From the NCBI RefSeq assembly GCF_009377175.1, contig NZ_VJZD01000012.1, positions 1-64,000 on the forward strand: DNA of 64,000 nt, in the 5' to 3' direction. This document shows, piece after piece, positions 39,442 through 46,379 of the stretch. Both the position numbers and the translations under genes were made by a program. Origin of the DNA: Streptomyces adustus. Its GTDB lineage: Bacteria; Actinomycetota; Actinomycetes; Streptomycetales; Streptomycetaceae. The first letter of the stretch is position 1; every line of letters starts with the position of its first letter. Under the pieces are notes generated by a model. The model did not search any database. It saw nothing but the letters and a program-made list of their open reading frames with translations, and was not told where the DNA came from.

Positions 39442-41819
39442 CGGCTCGCCCCCGCCGGGGTGCCGACCTCGCCGGTGCGCTTGAGCTTCTGCCAGCGCAG
39501 CCTGCCGCCGGTGAGGGCGGTGATGCACGAGTGGATGAGGACGAGGTACATCATCTGCCGGTAGGCCAGCTGCTGGAGCGGCATCATCAGCAGATAGCGG
39601 TACTTCTCCCGGTCGAGCCGGAACGCGTACGCCGCGCAGGTGAGCTGGACGGCCAGCACCGCCAGCCAGGCCAGCAGGGCCGCCCGGAAGTCGATGAAGA
39701 TCATCGAGTAGACGGTGAACACGTCGATGAGAGGGGCGAAGACCGGGGTGACGATCTGGAAGATCACCACCAGTGGCATGCCGACCCGGCCGAAGCGGCC
39801 CGACGGCCCCTTGTCGGTCAGGGACTTTCGGTGCTTCCACAGCGCCTGCATGGTGCCGTACGACCAGCGGTAGCGCTGGGACCACAGCTGCTTGAGCGAA
39901 CCCGGCGCCTCCGTCCAGGCCTTGGCGTGCTCCTGGTAGACGACCCGCCAGCCGGCGCGGTGCATGGCGATGGTGATGTCGGTGTCCTCGGCGAGGGTGT
40001 CCTCGCTCATCCCGCCGACCTCCAGCACGGCGTCCCTGCGGAACGCGCCGATCGCGCCGGGGATGGTGGGCATGCAGCGCAGCAGGTCGTACATGCGGCG
40101 GTCGAGGTTGAAGCCCATCACGTACTCGATGTGCTGCCAGGCGCCGATGACCGTGTTGCGGTTGCCGACCTTGGCGTTGCCCGCGACCGCGCCGACCTCC
40201 GGGTCGGCGAAGGGCTGGACGAGCTGGTGCACGGCGTCCGGCTCGAAGACGGTGTCGCCGTCCATCATCACGACGATGTCGTGACTGGCGCTGCGCACGC
40301 CGTTGTTGAGGGCGGCCGGCTTGCCCGCGTTCTCCTGGCGGACGACCCGGACGTTCGTCATGCCGAGCGACTCGGCCGCGGCACGGGCGATCTCGGAGGT
40401 GCCGTCCGTGGAACCGTCGTCGACGACGATGATCTCGATCGGATGGGTGCTCTGCGCCAGCGACTTCAGCGTGTTGGCGATGCACTCCTTCTCGTTGTAC
40501 GCCGGGACGATCACGCTCACCGGCCGGGTCACCGTGGGTCCCCAACCGAACCGGCGTCTGTTGCGCTGCCGGTAGTGCCGCCGGGCGAGGATCAGCATCA
40601 TCCCGAAGCGGCCCATGACGGCGACGCCCACGACCATGAGCCCGACGGAGAGCACGGGCACCGTCCACTCGGCGACGGCCACCGCCACGATCAGGGCCTT
40701 GCCCTCGTAGAGGGTGGCGCCGGTGGCCTGCCGGTGCGCGGCCTGGAGAGCGGAGGTGGTGCTGCCGGCGGTGCCGCCTGTGGTGCCGCCGACGCCGTTC
40801 GGCGGGGTCCCGGTGGGCTGCCCGCCGGTCGCACCGGCCGCCGCGGCACCCGCCGCCGTGCCCGTACCCGCTGCCGTGCCCGTGCCCGCCGCCGCTCCCG
40901 TGCTCGTACCCGTTTTGGCCGCGCCCCGGTTCGCCGCCTCGTCCTTCTGCATGACGCCGCTGATGGTGGTGAAGGTGTAGCCCTTCGCCTTCATCTTCTT
41001 GATGTACTTCGGCAGCGCCTCGATCGTCTGGGAACGCTCGCCGCCCGCGTCGTGGAACAGGACCGACGCGCCGTCGGTGCCGCTCGGCGTCGCCCACTGG
41101 ATGATCTTCGAGACGCCCGGCCGCTTCCAGTCGTCGCTGTCGGTGTCGACGAAGACGCTGGTGTAGCCGTCCTCGCCGAGCCTCTTGTAGACGGGCCAGC
41201 TGTAGTTGTCGATCGCGTCCGTCTCGGAGGAGTACGGCGCGCGGAACAACGTCGTCGTGATGCCGGCCGCGCCCGCCAGGGCGAGTTGTGTCTGTTCCAT
41301 TTCCCGGTCGACCCGGGCGCCACTCTGGTACGAAAGGTCGACATGGGTGAAAGTATGGATTCCGACCTCGTTGCCCTGTTCGACCATCGTCTTCACGATG
41401 CCCGGATAGCGCGAGACCATCGAGCCGACCAGGAAGAACGTGCCGGGCACGTCGTTCTCCTGAAGGATCTTCAGGACCTGGGGCGTCCAGGTGGGGTTCG
41501 GGCCGTCGTCGAAGGTGAGGGTGATCGTCTTGTCCGGCACCGAGACGCTCGTGGCCTGCCCGCCCCGGAAGGTGAGGATCGGGCCGCCGTCGAGGATCTT
41601 CTCGGGGACCTCGCTCGAACTCGCCCCGTCGCGCACCCGTTCGTCACCGCCGACCTCGGCGCGCAGATAGCCGTCGAGCAGCATCACGCACGTCAGGGCG
41701 AGCAGGAGCAGCAGAGCGAGGATGACACGGGGTTTCTGGAGGGCGGCGGCCCGGCCGGCCGCCCGCTCGATACGGGTGGGGGCGCGGCGCCGGCCGCGGG
41801 GGGAGGTCATGGTCGTCAT
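39438..41819 (-). CDS. Bifunctional NodB polysaccharide deacetylase / GT2 polysaccharide synthase
   Basis: About 793 residues from ATG at 41819 (ATG at 41810 is equally possible; neither has a strong ribosome site). An N-terminal anchor RVILALLLLLALTCVMLL comes first. The NodB domain follows with TITLTFDDGPNPTWTPQVL (Asp-Asp near 104), HTFTHVD (metal His pair, near 155/159) and TLFRAPYSSETD. Then an Ala/Gly/Thr linker of ~60 residues, spans at about 375-405, and a processive GT2 domain: VSVIVPAYNEKECIANTLK, IIVVDDGSTDGT, MMDGDTVFEPD, LAEDTDITIAMHRAG and QRYRWSYGTMQ. Several C-terminal spans. The architecture fits the MatB/PgaC-PgaB-like poly-N-acetylglucosamine synthases; this product is inferred. 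Confidence 0.9.
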   Translation of the reverse strand: MTTMTSPRGRRRAPTRIERAAGRAAALQKPRVILALLLLLALTCVMLLDGYLRAEVGGDERVRDGASSSEVPEKILDGGPILTFRGGQATSVSVPDKTITLTFDDGPNPTWTPQVLKILQENDVPGTFFLVGSMVSRYPGIVKTMVEQGNEVGIHTFTHVDLSYQSGARVDREMEQTQLALAGAAGITTTLFRAPYSSETDAIDNYSWPVYKRLGEDGYTSVFVDTDSDDWKRPGVSKIIQWATPSGTDGASVLFHDAGGERSQTIEALPKYIKKMKAKGYTFTTISGVMQKDEAANRGAAKTGTSTGAAAGTGTAAGTGTAAGAAAAGATGGQPTGTPPNGVGGTTGGTAGSTTSALQAAHRQATGATLYEGKALIVAVAVAEWTVPVLSVGLMVVGVAVMGRFGMMLILARRHYRQRNRRRFGWGPTVTRPVSVIVPAYNEKECIANTLKSLAQSTHPIEIIVVDDGSTDGTSEIARAAAESLGMTNVRVVRQENAGKPAALNNGVRSASHDIVVMMDGDTVFEPDAVHQLVQPFADPEVGAVAGNAKVGNRNTVIGAWQHIEYVMGFNLDRRMYDLLRCMPTIPGAIGAFRRDAVLEVGGMSEDTLAEDTDITIAMHRAGWRVVYQEHAKAWTEAPGSLKQLWSQRYRWSYGTMQALWKHRKSLTDKGPSGRFGRVGMPLVVIFQIVTPVFAPLIDVFTVYSMIFIDFRAALLAWLAVLAVQLTCAAYAFRLDREKYRYLLMMPLQQLAYRQMMYLVLIHSCITALTGGRLRWQKLKRTGEVGTPAGASR

Positions 41820-41838
41820 GAGGCTGGCTGCGTTCCCG

Positions 41839-42228
41839 TCAGTTGGCGGCCGCGGCGGCGGACGCGGACGAGGTCGGGTCGGCGGCGCCCGAGGGCTGCG
41901 CCGACGGGGTGCCGCCGGGGCGGCCGATCCGGTTGCCGATGCCGCCGTCCGGCCGCAGGCCACCGGGGCCCTGCACGTTCTGCGCGGTGTCCCCGAACGG
42001 CAGCAGCGAGGACGGGGTCAGCGAGGTGCCCCACCCCATGAAGGCGGCGCCGAGCACACCCGCGTACGCGAGGCAGACCACCCCGAGGAGGATGCCGATC
42101 CGACGCAGCAGCTTCGATCTGCGTCCTGAGGTGTCAACGAACACGGGCCCCTCGGCGGAGGCGTTGCCGCGTTTGCGACGGCGACCACGGTCGGCGCCAC
42201 GACTTTCGATGACAGTCTCTGAATGCAT
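41839..42228 (-). CDS. Small single-span membrane protein, first gene of the polysaccharide operon
   Basis: 129 residues from ATG at 42228. A basic N-terminal half (GADRGRRRKRGNAS) faces the cytoplasm, one span LLRRIGILLGVVCLAYAGVLGAAF follows, and the outside part is about 65 residues rich in Gly/Pro/Ala/Ser. No ribosome site of normal spacing, so leaderless or weak translation is possible. It ends 19 bases before the synthase start. I do not recognise the family; a partner or regulator of the synthase is inferred from position. Confidence 0.7.
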   Translation of the reverse strand: MHSETVIESRGADRGRRRKRGNASAEGPVFVDTSGRRSKLLRRIGILLGVVCLAYAGVLGAAFMGWGTSLTPSSLLPFGDTAQNVQGPGGLRPDGGIGNRIGRPGGTPSAQPSGAADPTSSASAAAAAN

Positions 42229-42536
42229 TCCACGGATATTAGGGACGCTATATGTGTCAACCCCTTTGACTTCCCTATGAGCCCACCATGAGAGGCACTC
42301 CAACCTGTCTTTTCGCTAAGAGAAACCGTAAATCCCGGCGCTCCCCCAGGTCCATCCAGGCGGGTCGAATGCCCTTTTCGTACGGGCGTTTCGCCCGGCT
42401 TGCCCGAGCCTTTCCATGAAATTCCTGTGAGATCACTGTGCGTAAAAGACCACAGCGTGATGTGAGACATTTCCATACGGCAATCACGCTTTGTTTCCAT
42501 CCTGAGACAGAAATCACGAGAGCGGGTGCATACGCA
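42229..42536. promoter_or_regulatory. Divergent promoter region of the polysaccharide locus
   Basis: About 308 bases, clearly A/T-richer than the flanks. On the minus strand TTGACA (about 42263-42258) precedes TATAG and TAATAT words close to the small membrane gene, but spacing to a -10 is not ideal. No supported gene; the plus-strand frame from 42438 extends the next gene without coding character. Confidence 0.4.
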
Positions 42537-43589
42537 ATGAGGAGTTTCCTGAGGCCGATGGCCGGGCTGGCCTGCCTGTTTGCCATGGCCACGGCGGGCT
42601 GCTCCGCGGGGTCCGGCGGCACGTCGGACGCGGCACCCGCGGCGCCCGAACAGAGCAACTCCTCGTCCTCGACGAGCTCCGCGGACAAGGGTTCGGGGGG
42701 TGCCTCACAGACCACGTCGTACGAGCCTTACGTCAGCGCCGAGGAGGCCTCCGCCAACGACTCGTCCGGCTCCCCGACGACGTACAACCTGGCCTTCGTG
42801 ATCTCGGACGGCAGCAGCTGTACGCCGAAGTGGAACGGCACCACGGCCATCGACGATCCGGCGGTGAAGTCCCGGATCGCGAAGCTGACGGACTCCGGCG
42901 CGAGTGTGCGCGTCTCCTTCGGCGGGGCCTCCGGCAAGGAGCTGGCGTCGGTCTGCGACAGCGTCTCGAAGCTGGCGGACGCCTACGGCCGGGCGCTGGA
43001 CGCGGCGGGGGCGACCTTGGCCGACTTCGACGTCGAGGGCACCCAGCTGTCCGACTCCGGCTCGGTCGCCCTGCGCTCCCGGGCGATCGCCCAGTTGCAG
43101 AAGGACCGGCCCGACCTGCGGGTGTCCTTCACCCTGCCGGTCATGCCCAGCGGCCTCGACGCCGACGGCCTGGCGCTGCTGAAGTCCGCGAACAAGTACG
43201 ACGTCCAGGTCTCCGTCGTGAACATCATGACGATGAACTACGGCGAGTCGTACACCGCCGACATGGGCGACTACGCCCTCACCTCGGCCAAGGCCACCCA
43301 CACCCAGCTGAAGGAGGTGTTCGGGTTGTCCGACGCGGCCGCCTGGCGAGGGATGGCCCTCACCTCGATGCTCGGCGTGAACGACGTCGCCAACGAGACG
43401 TTCTCGCTGTCGGACGCGGCCCAGGTACGGACGTTCGCCGAGGAGAAGGAGATCGCCTGGGTGTCCATGTGGTCCACCTTCCGCGACCAGCAGTGCGAGG
43501 ACGGCCGGGCCGCGCAGGACGACGCGGCGACCGACTGCTCGGGGGTGAAGCAGAGTTCGGGGGCGTTCGCGGAGGCGTTCTCGGGCTGA
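42537..43589 (+). CDS. GH18-like lipoprotein (chitinase-type glycosidase fold)
   Basis: 350 residues. Lipoprotein signal: MRSFLRPMAGLACLFAMATAGC with lipobox TAGC at 19-22, followed by a Ser/Gly/Ala linker. The rest resembles the bacterial chitinase-like GH18 group: YNLAFVISDGSSCTPKWNG, ASVRVSFGGASGKELASVC, LADFDVEGTQL (DxDxE with the catalytic-type Glu), VSFTLPVMPSGLDADGL and VSVVNIMTMNYGESY. GH18 enzymes cleave beta-linked GlcNAc polymers. It is divergent from a synthase predicted to make such a polymer, so trimming or release of it is a reasonable inference. Confidence 0.85.
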   Translation: MRSFLRPMAGLACLFAMATAGCSAGSGGTSDAAPAAPEQSNSSSSTSSADKGSGGASQTTSYEPYVSAEEASANDSSGSPTTYNLAFVISDGSSCTPKWNGTTAIDDPAVKSRIAKLTDSGASVRVSFGGASGKELASVCDSVSKLADAYGRALDAAGATLADFDVEGTQLSDSGSVALRSRAIAQLQKDRPDLRVSFTLPVMPSGLDADGLALLKSANKYDVQVSVVNIMTMNYGESYTADMGDYALTSAKATHTQLKEVFGLSDAAAWRGMALTSMLGVNDVANETFSLSDAAQVRTFAEEKEIAWVSMWSTFRDQQCEDGRAAQDDAATDCSGVKQSSGAFAEAFSG

Positions 43590-43631
43590 GGCCCGGATCA
43601 CCGGCGTCGATGCCACCCGGATCACCGGAGG

Positions 43632-44273
43632 TCACCGGCGCCGGTGCACCAGCCGTCCCGCGACCACGGTCGCCACACAGGTCGCCGCCCCGCGCTCCAG
43701 CAGCGTGGCCTCGTCCGGGACGTCGAAGACGGCGAACGCAGCGACACCGGCGGGCAGCAGCGGCCCCACGCCGGCCTCCGCGAGACTCCCGGCACCGGCC
43801 AGCGGGTCCAGGGACGGCGCCCCGGCGGGCGGCACCGGGCGCGCCACGGTGAGCAGCCCCGCCCGGCGCACCGCGTCCAGCACGGCGGGCCGGGCCAACT
43901 CCCCTGCCACGGCGACGGTTCCGTGCGCCAGCATCCGCTGCACACCGCGTCGCGCGCTCGCACCCCAGCGGGTGTCGGTGGGCGCGAGCGCGGCCAGTGC
44001 CGCGCCGGTGAGCGGCTCGGTGCCCAGCTCGTCGGCCTCGCGCGGGTCGGGATGGTAGGCCCGCTCCAGCAGTTCGGGCCCGTACGGATTCACCAGTCCC
44101 GGCGTCAGCAGTCCCGGCCAGCGGCGGACGCGGGCCGTCGGGTGCGCGGCCGCCAGCTCCTCGTACGGGCCGACGGCCGCCAGCTCCCGGCCGTCGACGA
44201 GCACCGCGCCGTCCGGCAGGGCGGGCCGCCGGTCCCCCGGGATCAGCAGATCGGCGGCGTGGATCGTCAGCAC
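43632..44273 (-). CDS. Imidazolonepropionase-like / truncated amidohydrolase-domain protein
   Basis: 213 residues, starting with the amidohydrolase N-terminal beta-sandwich (MLTIHAADLLIPGDRRPALPDGAVLVDG and LLTPGLVNPYGPELLERAYHP) and ending with AAFAVFDVPDEATLLERGAATCVATVVAGRLVHRR, the matching C-terminal strands. The TIM-barrel core is mostly missing: no HxH metal motif is visible (GLVNPYG where PGLVDxHxH is expected), and full enzymes are ~400 residues. It begins 7 bases after mqnC ends, so it is cotranscribed with that menaquinone gene. Amidohydrolases deaminate aminofutalosine in this pathway in some bacteria, so this could be a decayed or non-catalytic relative. Confidence 0.75.
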   Translation of the reverse strand: MLTIHAADLLIPGDRRPALPDGAVLVDGRELAAVGPYEELAAAHPTARVRRWPGLLTPGLVNPYGPELLERAYHPDPREADELGTEPLTGAALAALAPTDTRWGASARRGVQRMLAHGTVAVAGELARPAVLDAVRRAGLLTVARPVPPAGAPSLDPLAGAGSLAEAGVGPLLPAGVAAFAVFDVPDEATLLERGAATCVATVVAGRLVHRRR

Positions 44274-44280
44274 GTGCGGG

Positions 44281-45495
44281 TCAGTTGGAGGCCAGCAGCT
44301 TCAGCTCGGGATGTGCCGTGCCGCCCTCGATCGCCGTGGAGGAGATGTGCGACATGACGCGCTCGTCCACGGGGTCGTTCGCCGGGTCGTCGTGCACGAC
44401 GATGTGCTCGTACGTCGTGGTCCGCTGGGCCGGGACCCGGCCCGCCTTGCGGATCAGGTCGATGATCTCCAGGCGGTTGGAGCGGTGCTTGGCGCCGGCG
44501 GAGGAGACGACGTTCTCCTCCAGCATGATCGAGCCGAGGTCGTCCGCGCCGTAGTGCAGGGAGAGTTGGCCGACCTCCTTGCCGGTGGTCAGCCAGGAGC
44601 CCTGGATGTGGGCGATGTTGTCCATGAACAGCCGCGCGATGGCGATCATCCGCAGGTACTCGAAGAGCGTGGCCTGGGTGCGGCCCTTCAGGTGGTTGTT
44701 CTCGGGCTGGTAGGTGTACGGGATGAAGGCCCGGAAGCCGCCCGTACGGTCCTGGACGTCACGGATCATCCGCAGGTGCTCGATGCGCTCGGCGTTGGTC
44801 TCGCCGGTGCCCATGAGCATCGTGGACGTGGACTCGACGCCGAGCCTGTGCGCGGTCTCCATGATCTCCAGCCAGCGCTCGCCGCTCTCCTTCAGCGGGG
44901 CGATGGCCTTGCGCGGCCGCTCCGGGAGCAGCTCGGCGCCGGCGCCGGCGAAGGAGTCGAGTCCGGCCTGGTGGATGCGGGTGATGGCCTCCTCGACCGA
45001 CACCTTAGAGATCCGGGCCATGTGCTCGACCTCGCTCGCCCCCAGGCTGTGGATGACGAGCTGCGGGAACTCCTTCTTGATGGCGGAGAAGTGCTTCTCG
45101 TAGTACTCGACGCCGTAGTCCGGGTGGTGGCCGCCCTGGAACATGATCTGGGTGCCGCCCAGTTCGACGGTCTCCGCGCAGCGGCGCAGGATGTCGTCGA
45201 GGTCGCGGGTCCAGCCCTTGGCGGTGTCCTTGGGGGCCGCGTAGAAAGCGCAGAACCGGCACGCCGTGACGCACACGTTCGTGTAGTTGATGTTGCGCTC
45301 GATGATGTACGTCGCGATGTGCTCGGTACCGGCGTACCGGCGGCGGCGTACGGCGTCGGCGGCGGCGCCCAGCGCGTGCAGCGGGGCGTCGCGGTAGAGG
45401 ACGAGCGCCTCTTCGGGCGTGATGCGTCCGCCCGCCGCCGCGCGGTCGAGCACGGCTGTGACATCAAAAGACGTGGGCTCGGCCTTCTCGGTCAC
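44281..45495 (-). CDS. mqnC: Cyclic dehypoxanthinyl futalosine synthase
   Basis: 404 residues; GTG at 45495 follows GAAGGGGA. Radical-SAM enzyme: CVTACRFCAFYA is the CxxxCxxC cluster site, followed by GGTQIMFQGGHHPDYGVEYYE and the characteristic ESTSTMLMGTGETNAERIEHL and GSWLTTGKEVGQLSLHYGADD. It cyclises dehypoxanthinyl futalosine on the futalosine route to menaquinone, in the cytoplasm. Its presence means this organism uses the Mqn rather than the classical Men early steps. The amidohydrolase-like gene follows in the same transcript. Confidence 0.96.
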   Translation of the reverse strand: MTEKAEPTSFDVTAVLDRAAAGGRITPEEALVLYRDAPLHALGAAADAVRRRRYAGTEHIATYIIERNINYTNVCVTACRFCAFYAAPKDTAKGWTRDLDDILRRCAETVELGGTQIMFQGGHHPDYGVEYYEKHFSAIKKEFPQLVIHSLGASEVEHMARISKVSVEEAITRIHQAGLDSFAGAGAELLPERPRKAIAPLKESGERWLEIMETAHRLGVESTSTMLMGTGETNAERIEHLRMIRDVQDRTGGFRAFIPYTYQPENNHLKGRTQATLFEYLRMIAIARLFMDNIAHIQGSWLTTGKEVGQLSLHYGADDLGSIMLEENVVSSAGAKHRSNRLEIIDLIRKAGRVPAQRTTTYEHIVVHDDPANDPVDERVMSHISSTAIEGGTAHPELKLLASN

Positions 45496-45590
45496 CGGAG
45501 CATCCCCTTCGTCACGGGTTGTGGACGGACCGAACCAGCCTACGCCAGGCGTTTTCCCGCCCCGGCCGCACCCGTCCCGTACGCGGCGAT

Positions 45591-45659
45591 GCCCGCCCTC
45601 GGGCCGAGGACATGCCCGCCCTCGGGCCGAGTACGCGCCCGCCCTCAGGCCGAGTACGC
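45591..45659. repeat. Three tandem 23-bp repeats at the 3' end of the prepilin peptidase gene
   Basis: Units start at 45591, 45614 and 45637, each beginning GCCCGCCCTC followed by (G/A)GGCCGAG(G/T)AC. The third unit contains the codons for the last residues (AYSA) and the TGA of the prepilin peptidase; in the two outer units the stop triplet is changed to CGA. Confidence 0.85.
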
Positions 45660-46379
45660 GCCGATCAGCAGCCCGGCGAACGCTCCCGCGATCAGGAACG
45701 GCCCGAAAGCGATGGACGTCTTGCGCCCGGCGCGCCGCGCGACGACGAGGACACCCCCGTACACCGCCCCGAACAGGAACCCGGCGAAGGTGCCGAGCAG
45801 CACCGTCGGCCAGCCGTACCAGCCGAGGACCGCTCCGGCGCCGAGCGCCAGCTTCACATCGCCGAAGCCCATGCCGCCCGGGTTGACGAGGAACAGCACG
45901 AAGTAGCCGCCGCCCAGGGCCAGGGCACCGTACAGCGCGGTGAGCCAGGTGCCCGCGTGCTCGGGCACGAGGGCGGCCGCGCCGAGCAGGGCGAGGGCGG
46001 CGGCGGCCAGCGGCAGGGTCAGCGCGTCGGGCAGCCGCTGCACCCGGAAGTCGACCACCGCCAGCAGCACGCCGACCGGCGCCAGCAGCAGCCAGACGGC
46101 CAGTTCGGGCCGGGTGCCGGTGGCGGCGGCGAGGGCGGCGCAGACCGCGGCGGCGGACAGGGCGAGGAGGGACGCACCGGGGCCGTACCGGGCCTCGGCG
46201 CGTGGGCAGCGCGCGCACCGCGCCGGTCCGGTCCAGCCGCGCAGCGGATGCCCGCCCGGGCACTCCCGGCGCCACGGCTCGCCCGACGGCACGGAGAAGC
46301 GATGGGCGGCCCGGGGCAGCAGCGCCCCCGTCGCCGCACCCCACAGGGCGGCGACGAGGACCAGCGCGGTGGTGCTCAT
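45645..46379 (-). CDS. Prepilin peptidase (A24, TadV/CpaA type)
   Basis: 244 residues; ATG at 46379 overlaps the LysM-BTAD gene stop. Aspartyl protease with the paired Asp: D110 in AVVDFRVQRLPD and D174 in GGMGFGDVKLALG (the GxGD motif). About seven spans. The N-terminal loop keeps C40, C55 and C58, a partial version of the four-Cys zinc site of full PilD-like enzymes. It should cleave the leader of the pilin and pseudopilins encoded upstream in the same locus, at the cytoplasmic membrane. Last gene of the Tad cluster. Confidence 0.92.
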   Translation of the reverse strand: MSTTALVLVAALWGAATGALLPRAAHRFSVPSGEPWRRECPGGHPLRGWTGPARCARCPRAEARYGPGASLLALSAAAVCAALAAATGTRPELAVWLLLAPVGVLLAVVDFRVQRLPDALTLPLAAAALALLGAAALVPEHAGTWLTALYGALALGGGYFVLFLVNPGGMGFGDVKLALGAGAVLGWYGWPTVLLGTFAGFLFGAVYGGVLVVARRAGRKTSIAFGPFLIAGAFAGLLIGAYSA

